Shown: positions 25,135-33,023 of the stretch, piece by piece
How the letters are laid out: the number at the start of each line of letters is the position of its first letter
How positions within the stretch are numbered: the stretch's first letter is position 1
Assembly (NCBI GenBank): GCA_937891975.1
Contig: CALAUA010000023.1
Span: 1-52,637 of the forward strand
Source of the DNA: an uncultured Bacteroidales bacterium
Lineage (GTDB): Bacteria > Bacteroidota > Bacteroidia > Bacteroidales > Paludibacteraceae
DNA: 52,637 bases
Direction of reading: 5' to 3'
The notes under the pieces: model-generated
The model's input: only the letters and a program-made list of their open reading frames with translations
Told to the model about the DNA's origin: nothing
Database searches by the model: none
Made by a program: the position numbers and the translations under genes

Positions 25135-25677
25135 TTATTTGCCCATACTTTCACGGAAGATATTGCGTAATACATCCGTCTCTGGAAGTGCTTGCAAGAT
25201 TTGCTGTTGTGCACTACTTTGCAATTGCGTATTATCAACCTCTACTACCACGTATGCGTGATAAAGGATATTGCCCGTCTTTTTATCAACCGATTGAGTA
25301 ACTTTCTCACATGCAATGGTGCTACCTACCAACATCTGATTGCTCGTCAAACGCGACACATCCTTGGTCATAGACATAAAGCGTGACGAGGTATCTTCGT
25401 CATACGAAGCTGCATAGGTGTCAATCACGCGCTGTACCGCAGTTTGCATACTGCTTACCAATTCTCTGCGAGCTACAGCAATAGCTTTGTCTTTAGCCAT
25501 TTGCAGGTTGGTAGAATTAGCCGTACCCAATGCACGTGTAGCAAACTGGTCACTAACGATAGAAGCACAAGGAATGGTCACTAGTTGTTCGTTGCCATTG
25601 ATAAGACTTTGCTTGCTTTTGCAACCCACAAAAGCCATAGTCACTATTAAAAAATAAAGAATTCGTTTCATATTCAT
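25135..25677 (-). CDS. LPP20-like lipoprotein (180 aa)
   Basis: Signal peptide with lipobox FVGC, Cys at residue 19, so an outer-membrane-directed lipoprotein. The body has the LPP20-like pattern: a domain beginning RALGTANSTNLQMAKDKA and VARRELVSSMQ, then a strand ILYHAYVVVEVD. LPP20 domains occur in envelope lipoproteins of unknown role and in FlgT/LpoB-like accessory proteins. It is the last gene of the operon and ends 23 bases before the terminator. It is one of four LPP20-like proteins here (with 28591, 37164 and 37822). Confidence 0.8.
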   Translation of the reverse strand: MNMKRILYFLIVTMAFVGCKSKQSLINGNEQLVTIPCASIVSDQFATRALGTANSTNLQMAKDKAIAVARRELVSSMQTAVQRVIDTYAASYDEDTSSRFMSMTKDVSRLTSNQMLVGSTIACEKVTQSVDKKTGNILYHAYVVVEVDNTQLQSSAQQQILQALPETDVLRNIFRESMGK

Positions 25678-25692
25678 CTAATTGTTTTTCAA

Positions 25693-27090
25693 TTATTTAC
25701 TGCCCATAATCAGAGTTGCTTCACCTAGACCTTTAGTCGTGAGCTTAGACTCAATCTCGTATTCATCTCTAAGCATACGTTGCAACTCACGAATCCATCT
25801 GCGTGCGTCCATATCACGCCCCTTCTCGTTTTGCAATGGAATACACACATTCTCGAAAAGCATATGATTTTCGGTAGCGATTACAGTATTGAACTTGCCA
25901 TTGACCGTATTGTCGGCCATCCATTCCTCAATAATTTCACCCAACTCATAGCCATCATAATCGTTCTCCAAGTCACCATCAAAATCATCAAACACCTTAA
26001 TGTGAGCTATTATCTGGCGTCCCTCTTCCTCCAAAATCTTGAAATAGGAAGTGAGTTGTTTAGTAAATGGTTCCATATGTCCCACCACTAGTTCTTCAAG
26101 CATAATCGATGTTTGTGCTTGCGATGTGAAGACGGCATTGCCTGTACCAGAGGCACCAGCCACCTGCTTATCATTGTATGCATCCAATCCTTGCATAGTA
26201 AAGGTCAATGCCTTTTTGCTACCACCTGCCACTAAATTCTCCGACCAATTAACTTGCACCCAGATATCGGCACGCGCTACGTTCTTGAGTTCATCAATAG
26301 GTGAAACAAGTAACTCGGCACCCGACTTATTGGTCATCAATGCATCTTCAGCAGATTGATTCTCAAGCGTTTTCAATGTAGACTCCAGATTCTTGAGTGG
26401 GAAATTACGACGCGAGAAGAGTTCGTTGATTACTGTGATAACTTGTAGCAATTCTTTGTCACTACGGAGTGCTAAAGCATAATCAGGATATGAGCGGTCG
26501 CCCAATTGTGTCACATATCCTTTCTCATGACACCATTGGTCACTAGGTACAACCATAATAGTAGGCACTTTGCCTATGTTTTCTGCTATTTTAGGCAAGA
26601 CTCCATCATCCATCAAGCGTTGGCGCAGGGCATCTACTTGCACGGTCACATTGATGCCCACCTTATACTCCTTACCTATCTTAATAACCTGATCAGGTAC
26701 GCCATTAGCCATAAACGACACATAGCGTTGGTAAGGACCACCATCAGCAAAAAATGCTTTGAAATAATCTGCATATTGAGTCTCTATAGTAGGGTCATTA
26801 ATGATGGCAGGCACACCTGGCAAACGCAATTTGTCGTTGGTAGGCGCAATGCCCGTAAAAATGATACCATGCACCGCATTCTTACCTGCTTGCATGATAG
26901 CCACTTGTGGATTCTTCGAATAGGTCCACACACGCATGATAGCCGTGCCTTTTGGTGCTTGACCTACACTAGCTTGTACCTCGTATCGCCATTGTTCAGT
27001 TTCCTTATTGGCTTTCCGTTGTGCTTGAGCCGAAGCTGTAGTACAAAAAGCTGAGAACAAAAGCGCAAAGGATAAAAAGATTGCTTTCAT
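25693..27090 (-). CDS. Exported DUF6175-like protein (465 aa)
   Basis: Signal peptide MKAIFLSFALLFSAFCTTASA. The mature part starts with a short conserved-looking domain (GTAIMRVWTYSKN, near residue 50; HGIIFTGIAP, near 75) that I recall from Bacteroidota proteins labelled DUF6175. It is followed by a middle region with alternating strands (IGKVPTIMVVPSDQW, ADIWVQVNWSENL) reminiscent of CsgG- or TolB-N-like envelope proteins, and a charged C-terminal helix. No catalytic motif is visible. It sits 15 bases before the LPP20-like lipoprotein gene and 12 bases after the 458-aa gene. The function is unknown. Confidence 0.7.
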   Translation of the reverse strand: MKAIFLSFALLFSAFCTTASAQAQRKANKETEQWRYEVQASVGQAPKGTAIMRVWTYSKNPQVAIMQAGKNAVHGIIFTGIAPTNDKLRLPGVPAIINDPTIETQYADYFKAFFADGGPYQRYVSFMANGVPDQVIKIGKEYKVGINVTVQVDALRQRLMDDGVLPKIAENIGKVPTIMVVPSDQWCHEKGYVTQLGDRSYPDYALALRSDKELLQVITVINELFSRRNFPLKNLESTLKTLENQSAEDALMTNKSGAELLVSPIDELKNVARADIWVQVNWSENLVAGGSKKALTFTMQGLDAYNDKQVAGASGTGNAVFTSQAQTSIMLEELVVGHMEPFTKQLTSYFKILEEEGRQIIAHIKVFDDFDGDLENDYDGYELGEIIEEWMADNTVNGKFNTVIATENHMLFENVCIPLQNEKGRDMDARRWIRELQRMLRDEYEIESKLTTKGLGEATLIMGSK

Positions 27091-27102
27091 AATCGTACTA
27101 TA

Positions 27103-28479
27103 TTATTTACTTCTTTGTTTCTTTTTGCTTTCCATCAAGAGCATACCTGGATACACTTCTTTTTTAGTTTTAAAAACTGTACCTTGGTTCGTTGATTCCA
27201 CTGCCTCTGTGCCACCCACATAGCGGTTGTCCCAAATCTCTTTATCAGGCTTGAGGTTTGGCTCTACTAGCTTATAGACAGTACGTCCCTTGACCATCGT
27301 TTGCTCCATAAGATCGTATTTTTTCTTTTGACTTACACCCTCTTTCATGCCAATAGGTGCTACTACACCAATGGCTTTACCTTTAGGGTTAGTAATCACT
27401 TGTATGATTGGGGTATAAACACGGAAATCTTCATATTGAGTTTGCAAATTATTAATTGCGTCATCAAGTGTACGTGAGCAGGTAATAGTGATTTGCTCAT
27501 CTTGCGACAAATGAGCGTATTCGCCTGCGTGGAAAGCCGTTGCATTGTTGGTAGTAGTTGGCATCATTCCTACATACTTCATTTTGAAAGTAGTGTTATC
27601 AGCCCAGAAAGCAGCAATCTTGGCAGAATCAAACGTCTCGGTATAGTATTTCGAATAGAAAGTATTTTGTGTCTCGACATCCCAATCCAACTGATACAGA
27701 TATGTACACTCCATCACAGCAAAGCCTTCAATATTGAGCAATTCGTTAACTGTTTGCGTCATACCTGCAACCAACGATGTTGCCGAACCAGCCAATGCCA
27801 CAGCACCACCTACCAAACCACTTAGACCATCCAACAAACCAATACCTGTCTGCATACTAGCAATCGCTTCACCGACCTCAGTAGTTGCATTGGCTGCAGC
27901 TTGGATACCTTCTAGAATATCCGAAGCTAGTTGGGCACGTTCTGCGTGGTTGATATATGCCATATCGTTGACCAAAACAAAGGATTTACCAATCAATTCG
28001 TCGCTTGCGTCTGCGATATTCACCTCACCACTGATAGTACCAGCTGCCAATTCCTGAGCCAATACTGAAGCATCATAATTGCCTTTTTCTGCAATGTAAT
28101 GGGTATTAAAACCCGTGGAATCATTATAGTTGAACCATGCTGCTACTATACTTTTGGCTATTTGAGCTTGCTCCAGTGCATATGCATAAGTTTTGTAAGC
28201 AGTAGTGTCCTTGACTTGCTTGAGATTGCAATGGTTATCTAATTTCACAATAAAATCGTTAGGATTATCCAAATATTGAATTTTATCGTATCTATCTGGA
28301 AAAGGCATGGTCAATGCTGCGTTCACCAACTCATTTGCAAAAGAGTCTTGCATATGTATAATCGGCATTACTACTAATGAACTACGATGATAAGTGGTCA
28401 CTTGCTCTGCATCAATAGGAGCCGCTAACGCGGATACTGATACTACAAGTGCAACAATGTAGAGAGAGATTTTTTTCAT
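27103..28479 (-). CDS. Exported protein with Gly/Ala-rich hydrophobic segment (458 aa)
   Basis: Not recognised. Signal peptide MKKISLYIVALVVSVSALA. An unusual hydrophobic, Gly- and Ala-rich stretch lies near residues 210-250 (with LSGLVGGAVALAGSATSLV), flanked by helical sequence (SDILEGIQAAANATTEVGEA). Such a segment in an exported protein could insert into or associate with a membrane. The C-terminal third is Lys-rich and contains a strand repeat (GRTVYKLVEPNL). The 111 bases upstream are A/T-rich with no promoter match, so it probably belongs to the long operon. Confidence 0.75.
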   Translation of the reverse strand: MKKISLYIVALVVSVSALAAPIDAEQVTTYHRSSLVVMPIIHMQDSFANELVNAALTMPFPDRYDKIQYLDNPNDFIVKLDNHCNLKQVKDTTAYKTYAYALEQAQIAKSIVAAWFNYNDSTGFNTHYIAEKGNYDASVLAQELAAGTISGEVNIADASDELIGKSFVLVNDMAYINHAERAQLASDILEGIQAAANATTEVGEAIASMQTGIGLLDGLSGLVGGAVALAGSATSLVAGMTQTVNELLNIEGFAVMECTYLYQLDWDVETQNTFYSKYYTETFDSAKIAAFWADNTTFKMKYVGMMPTTTNNATAFHAGEYAHLSQDEQITITCSRTLDDAINNLQTQYEDFRVYTPIIQVITNPKGKAIGVVAPIGMKEGVSQKKKYDLMEQTMVKGRTVYKLVEPNLKPDKEIWDNRYVGGTEAVESTNQGTVFKTKKEVYPGMLLMESKKKQRSK

Positions 28480-28590
28480 ATTCTTTATTATTTATTACTT
28501 ATTTTATCTTAATTATTTATTTTACAATATATGATTAATTGCTACCTTACCTATTACGGGTTCTTGACGGGTTTATAACGTTTTTTTATG

Positions 28591-29511
28591 CTATTGTACA
28601 TAGACTAATTGAGTTATTTTTTTACCCAATATCGTATAGGCTAGTTCTGCTGCATTGGCATCATCTGCATAGCAACCGCTATAGTCATAAGTGATTACCC
28701 ATTGCTGATCACGCAACTCACTAGTCACGTTCATCAAACAATCCGAGCGCAGTTGGGGAGCTTTATTGTAGGTCACTATCTTTTTGCCATAGCGCAATGA
28801 TACAAGCATTTCAGTCTGTGACACAGTATCTACCGAGATACGCACACTACGGATCATATCATCATAGCGCAACAACAACTTATCGCACTGTGCACGCCGA
28901 GCATCCGTCTTAGGCAAACTAACTTGATAGACTTGCAAATCCGCCTTACGTTGCAGCATGTCTTCAATGGAAGTAAGCGTAGAAAAATCCTCTGCCACGA
29001 AGCGATTCATTTGTGATTGTAAGTTATCTTCGTAAATAATAAACTGCTCTACTCTTTGCATCAAATCCAATTTTGAGTAGGGATATTTCACATGATAACG
29101 ATAAATTATTTGCTTATTCTTCTTGCACTTCTCTATGTAAGAATCAGCAACCATCGAAGGCGATATACCACTCAAAAATGGGTAATCTACCGACTCTGTA
29201 GCCATAGAAGTAGTGTATTTCGACATCTCAGCGTATTGATTATTCACTTCCAACTCACTAGAACTCATCTGCATACTAGAGCTCACATGCTGCGCTATGG
29301 AGTTCATAATCTCTTGACGCACAATATTCATAGCCTTGTCTTTTGCCACATCTACCGATGCATCTTCCGCAGACACTATGATATAGTCTTGTTGCATAGT
29401 GTGCAACCAATTAGGCTTCTTTGCCGATAGATTTGCAGTAGGAGCAATACATACAACTATCAGCAGACCAAGGTATAACCAGCATTTACCACCAATTGAT
29501 TTCATATTCAT
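28591..29511 (-). CDS. Exported LPP20-like protein (306 aa)
   Basis: N-terminal signal peptide (LYLGLLIVVCIAPTANLSA) without a clear lipobox Cys. An LPP20-like domain follows: DYIIVSAEDASVDVAKDKA, then NIVRQEIMNSIAQHV with Ser/Met-rich helices and IIYRYHVKYPYSKL. The region after residue 170 is helical (NRFVAEDFSTLTSIEDMLQR) and ends in a beta-rich part with a DYSGCYADDA motif. Its start lies inside the end of the 181-aa gene (26-base overlap), implying coupled translation. The role is unknown, but the domain arrangement resembles the N-terminus of the 830-aa protein that opens the operon. Confidence 0.75.
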   Translation of the reverse strand: MNMKSIGGKCWLYLGLLIVVCIAPTANLSAKKPNWLHTMQQDYIIVSAEDASVDVAKDKAMNIVRQEIMNSIAQHVSSSMQMSSSELEVNNQYAEMSKYTTSMATESVDYPFLSGISPSMVADSYIEKCKKNKQIIYRYHVKYPYSKLDLMQRVEQFIIYEDNLQSQMNRFVAEDFSTLTSIEDMLQRKADLQVYQVSLPKTDARRAQCDKLLLRYDDMIRSVRISVDTVSQTEMLVSLRYGKKIVTYNKAPQLRSDCLMNVTSELRDQQWVITYDYSGCYADDANAAELAYTILGKKITQLVYVQ

Positions 29512-30028
29512 TTCCTTCTATTACAAGTTTTTCATCTCGTGCATCTAGCGTTTCCACAATACGCACCTTAGCCTTATCTAGCATTAGTTTAAACTCGGGG
29601 TCACTCACGCGAATACCCTTTACGGCCTGCATATATGCTTCTTCTTCGCTATCTGCCGCCACTTTTTTGCGAATGGACCTACTAGCATAGAGGATTCCTG
29701 ATTCTACATCGCCCACATAGAATGCAAACTCAACTACCATTGCATATTTAGGCGGAATAGTGGCTGTCCACTCACCATCTGTTACGTTGGACTTTACAGT
29801 TAGTACAAAACGTGAGCGATCGCTAATATCCACGATGCCATTTTTCAGCAGGATACGTTTCATACGATCTATCATCAAGTTTTGGGCCTGTTCTGGGATA
29901 TCACTAGTGATAGCAATATGAGGGATAATAATGATTTTAGAGGCGAGCGAGTCTGTAGCCACCTGTGCGCTTGCACATAGTGTCATAGCTATGACTGCCA
30001 TAGAAAAAAGTAAACGTTTCATAGGCAT
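29486..30028 (-). CDS. Exported hypothetical protein (180 aa)
   Basis: Signal peptide MKRLLFSMAVIAMTLCASA. The mature part starts IIIIPHIAITSDIPEQAQN with an alternating strand-helix pattern, then RFVLTVKSNVTDGE and MVVEFAFYVGDVESG. This resembles the CsgG/LpoB/TolB-N type of small periplasmic alpha-beta domain, but I cannot place it in a family. I chose the first ATG (30028); an ATG two codons on (30022) is equally likely. Three to six bases separate it from the Sel1 gene and its end overlaps the next gene by 26 bases, so it is firmly inside the operon. Confidence 0.7.
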   Translation of the reverse strand: MPMKRLLFSMAVIAMTLCASAQVATDSLASKIIIIPHIAITSDIPEQAQNLMIDRMKRILLKNGIVDISDRSRFVLTVKSNVTDGEWTATIPPKYAMVVEFAFYVGDVESGILYASRSIRKKVAADSEEEAYMQAVKGIRVSDPEFKLMLDKAKVRIVETLDARDEKLVIEGNEYEINWW

Positions 30029-30034
30029 CAATAT

Positions 30035-31081
30035 TTAGAATAATTTGCGTTTCGCTTGTTTGTGTCCAGCCTTAGCTGCTACCTTGTACCAACGAATAGC
30101 TGTTTGCTTATTAGCCTCAACTCCAACTCCATTTAAATACATCTCACCCAAATGATACGCTGCATCTGCATGATTAGCATTAGCAGCTTTCTCTAGATGA
30201 GCAATAGCTTGTGAATAATCACCTTTGTCAAAGAGTTGCATACCTTTTTTGTAAGCTTGAGCAGGCGTCATCTCTGCCAATGTAGGCTCTTTAGGTTTAG
30301 CTACTGTAGCTTTCTTATTAGTAGTTGGTGCTGTTGCCACTGATTGAGATATTGATTGTTGTGTAGTAACGGTTGGTTGTGTTTCCACTACTTTAACTGG
30401 TGCCTCTTTAGTGCTCTTAGGTGCCACAGCGCTAGTTGTTGGCTGAGCTATAGATGGTTCGTCCTTACCGCCAATTACAACGACAGCTACTACTGCCACC
30501 ACAATCACTACTGCTACAATAGCAATCCAACCTTTTTTGCTCTTCTTGTTATTCTTTGTAATCGTACCATCTATCGAACCGATTCCTTTTGCTCCTTCTT
30601 GTGCAGGCGCAGCCATTTGCGATTGAGTTGGAGTACTAAAAGTAGGAGTTGCTTGCTGTTGCGTAGCTTGTTGAGTTTGTGCTTGTTGAGCTTGCTTAAG
30701 TGCTTCCGCTGTTTGTGGATCGATATTTTGTGGAAGAGGAGATGGACCAGCTCCCATAATAATAAAGGTATTTGTTACCGTCTGATTAGTATTGTTAACC
30801 GTTTGCGAATTATCAATATTGTGAGTGGACTTATCTTCTGAATGATGCGATGATGCATCCACACTTCCATGCGCCATTATCGAGTCTATACCTGATGCTG
30901 CCACTGGGCGCTGTGGAGCAGACACTTGTGGTGCTGTAGGTTTTTCCACGACAGGCGCACTTGCTGATGCAGGTACAAGGGCTGCATACTCATTATCGGT
31001 CACATCATAGTCACAATTCGCACAATGATGTTCGTTCAAGTTGATTGGATTGCCACATTCTGGGCATTTGTAAGTTGACAT
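30035..31081 (-). CDS. Zinc-ribbon, single-membrane-span, Sel1-repeat protein (348 aa)
   Basis: Three parts are visible. An N-terminal zinc ribbon (Cys6, Cys9, Cys20, Cys23) opens the protein. A long low-complexity linker rich in Gln, Ala and Pro (about 35-175) follows. A transmembrane helix (about 184-204, WIAIVAVVIVVAVVAVVV) comes next, preceded by many Lys. The C-terminus (about 270-348) carries Sel1/TPR-like repeats (AYKKGMQLFDKGDYSQAIAHL; AAYHLGEMYLNGVGV). The positive-inside rule puts the ribbon in the cytosol and the Sel1 repeats in the periplasm. It could therefore connect the cytosolic SPFH and peptidase partners with the lipoproteins of the same operon. This role is inferred. Confidence 0.85.
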   Translation of the reverse strand: MSTYKCPECGNPINLNEHHCANCDYDVTDNEYAALVPASASAPVVEKPTAPQVSAPQRPVAASGIDSIMAHGSVDASSHHSEDKSTHNIDNSQTVNNTNQTVTNTFIIMGAGPSPLPQNIDPQTAEALKQAQQAQTQQATQQQATPTFSTPTQSQMAAPAQEGAKGIGSIDGTITKNNKKSKKGWIAIVAVVIVVAVVAVVVIGGKDEPSIAQPTTSAVAPKSTKEAPVKVVETQPTVTTQQSISQSVATAPTTNKKATVAKPKEPTLAEMTPAQAYKKGMQLFDKGDYSQAIAHLEKAANANHADAAYHLGEMYLNGVGVEANKQTAIRWYKVAAKAGHKQAKRKLF

Positions 31082-31099
31082 AACGATTTTAAGATTATA

Positions 31100-31336
31100 T
31101 TAAATGGTTTGTATATTTTCAACACGCAGATAGTTTATTTCGGATTCAATTTCACCTACCACTTTCACACGCAGACCATCAAATGTTTGAAAGTAGGTAT
31201 CATCCATAGCTAAATGACCTGATTGATATAGTATATAGTCTTCCCCTGAATCCAATAGTAGATGAGCATATAACCCGTCTGATTTTGATCCCACGTTACC
31301 ACGTTGGATACGTATTAGTCCAATTTTCTCTTCCAT
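31100..31336 (-). CDS. Small conserved-looking protein, 78 aa, unknown
   Basis: The ATG at 31336 gives MEEKIGLIRIQRG; a longer in-frame extension to 31495 would overlap the SPFH gene and translates to Asn- and Leu-rich sequence that is a shadow of its zinc-ribbon end, so it was rejected. The protein looks like a small beta-barrel (GLIRIQRGNVGSKS, YAHLLLDSGED, LRVKVVGEIE), for example an SH3- or OB-like domain. 22 bases follow the SPFH gene and 18 precede the Sel1 gene, so it belongs to the operon. The function is unknown. Confidence 0.7.
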   Translation of the reverse strand: MEEKIGLIRIQRGNVGSKSDGLYAHLLLDSGEDYILYQSGHLAMDDTYFQTFDGLRVKVVGEIESEINYLRVENIQTI

Positions 31337-31358
31337 ACTACATTTCTTATTTAGTTTA

Positions 31359-32990
31359 TTATAATTGCTTCGAACCACATTCGGGACAATGTTTGCTATC
31401 TGCTGGTATGCGTTTACCACATTCTGTGCAGAATTTAGTTGGTGCAGCAGTTGGTTGTGGTTGAGCAGGATAAGCTGATTGTGGAGCACGCGCACCTGCC
31501 ATTGTTTGTAGCAATTGCATCATTTGATCGTTTTGTGCTTGTTGCTGTTGATGCAAGCGTTCGGACCATTGTTGATTGCCCGCGGCCTGTATGCGTGCCA
31601 TCTCCTCTTCGTGTTGATTAGCAGCACTTTCCATCGCCATAAACTGCTCAAACTGGCGTTGACGATGTTCGGCCTTCAATGCCTCTTGACGTTGTTGTTG
31701 TTCGAATTCAAAGTCAGATTCACGTCGTCTTCTCTCAAGATCTGCTTCTTGTTCGAGACGTTTATAATCGATTTCTCGCAGCAAACCTGCTTGACGTATT
31801 TCAGCCATCACTCGGTCTTCTTCCTCTTTGGTGCGAGCCTCTCTTAGACGTCTTTCGCTCTCAAGGATGAGTTTGAATTTCTCCAATTCGTCCTCACGCA
31901 AAAGATTATCTTGATTTATCTTATCCAATTCTCGTTGTAGTTCTACCCCCGTTCTTGCCTCATGAATCTGTTGAGCATTTTGTACTTCTGCCAAACGGTT
32001 CTTAAAGTCATTCGTGCGTTTCAAATAATCTAATTCCTGTTCGCTCAAATACATCTCATTGCTAAGCTGGCGGAAGCGCTCTAAATCTTCACTCACAGCA
32101 GTAATCTCTACAATACGGGCGATGCTAAGTCCAAAATATTGGTTGACAGCATCCTCATTGAGTTGATCTTTCAGCGCACGACGCAAGTCGTCGGGTATGC
32201 GATTACCTTCCCATGTCGTATCATCCAAACAAGCAGCAAGACGAGTACGGATAATATCACTCAACTCATCTACTATATGCGCAGTGGTCAACTCAATCTT
32301 ATCAGTCAACCAATGCAAGATAAACTGCTCTTTATCTTGGATTTGAAAATACGCATTCACCCCTACTTGCAGCGTATAGTGGCGAGTTTGTATTTGCATA
32401 GGAACAAATGTCTTGTAATCATCCAAACTACCCTGCTTTGCACCTACCAACAATTGGAATGCCTTGTTCAGCACTACGACAATGGTAAAGTCACTTTCTT
32501 TGCGGATATGATCTACGATTGTCTTCTCTTGCTCTGCTGTCATAGGTTTCTTGCTAGAGAACAAACCCTTTATCACATTCCATGCATGTGCCAAGCCACT
32601 TTCTTTAGGATTGGGTTTACTTTGTTTAAAATCATATACACCACCTTCGAGACTTAATATAGTCTTGCCATTCACGCGTATGAAAGCGGTCGTACCTTCT
32701 GATATTACTACCCCTTTGATATCCCTAAACTTAGCTAACTCACTCGATCTCACCACACGCGCAACTTGACCAGATTGTATCTCCCAATATACGCGACGAT
32801 TTGTTGATTGCAAATCTCCTTCTTGTAAATCTACTTTTTCGTCTGCCATCTCTTCCACAGAGGGTGCTGGTTCTGCTGCTGTAGACACAGCTGCTTCAGG
32901 TTGTGGAGTAGGAGCTAATTTCTCACCACAATATACACAGAATTTAGCGCCTTCTTTTAATTCGTTGCCACATTTTGTACAATAACTCAT
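31359..32990 (-). CDS. SPFH/stomatin-like protein with zinc ribbons at both ends (543 aa)
   Basis: An N-terminal zinc ribbon (Cys4, Cys7, Cys18, Cys21) is followed by a Pro/Ala linker, then an SPFH-type domain (about 60-300, with VVISEGTTAFIRVNGKT and ARIVEITAVSEDLERF). A long Arg/Glu/Gln-rich coiled coil follows (about 305-490), then a Pro/Gln linker and a second zinc ribbon (FCTECGKRIPADSKHCPECG, about 520-540). It resembles the YdjI/COG4260 group, virion-core-like SPFH proteins with C-terminal Zn ribbon, which assemble at membranes. No signal peptide or membrane helix, so cytosolic. It could scaffold the neighbouring zinc-ribbon peptidase and Sel1 protein. 33 bases follow the peptidase gene. 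Confidence 0.88.
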   Translation of the reverse strand: MSYCTKCGNELKEGAKFCVYCGEKLAPTPQPEAAVSTAAEPAPSVEEMADEKVDLQEGDLQSTNRRVYWEIQSGQVARVVRSSELAKFRDIKGVVISEGTTAFIRVNGKTILSLEGGVYDFKQSKPNPKESGLAHAWNVIKGLFSSKKPMTAEQEKTIVDHIRKESDFTIVVVLNKAFQLLVGAKQGSLDDYKTFVPMQIQTRHYTLQVGVNAYFQIQDKEQFILHWLTDKIELTTAHIVDELSDIIRTRLAACLDDTTWEGNRIPDDLRRALKDQLNEDAVNQYFGLSIARIVEITAVSEDLERFRQLSNEMYLSEQELDYLKRTNDFKNRLAEVQNAQQIHEARTGVELQRELDKINQDNLLREDELEKFKLILESERRLREARTKEEEDRVMAEIRQAGLLREIDYKRLEQEADLERRRRESDFEFEQQQRQEALKAEHRQRQFEQFMAMESAANQHEEEMARIQAAGNQQWSERLHQQQQAQNDQMMQLLQTMAGARAPQSAYPAQPQPTAAPTKFCTECGKRIPADSKHCPECGSKQL

Positions 32991-33023
32991 ATCTTCATTG
33001 TTTAATTGGTGAATATTCTTTGA

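Noticed and set aside
31337..31495. N-terminal extension of the 78-residue operon protein
   Set aside because: It overlaps the SPFH gene and reads as a shadow of its C-terminal zinc ribbon.
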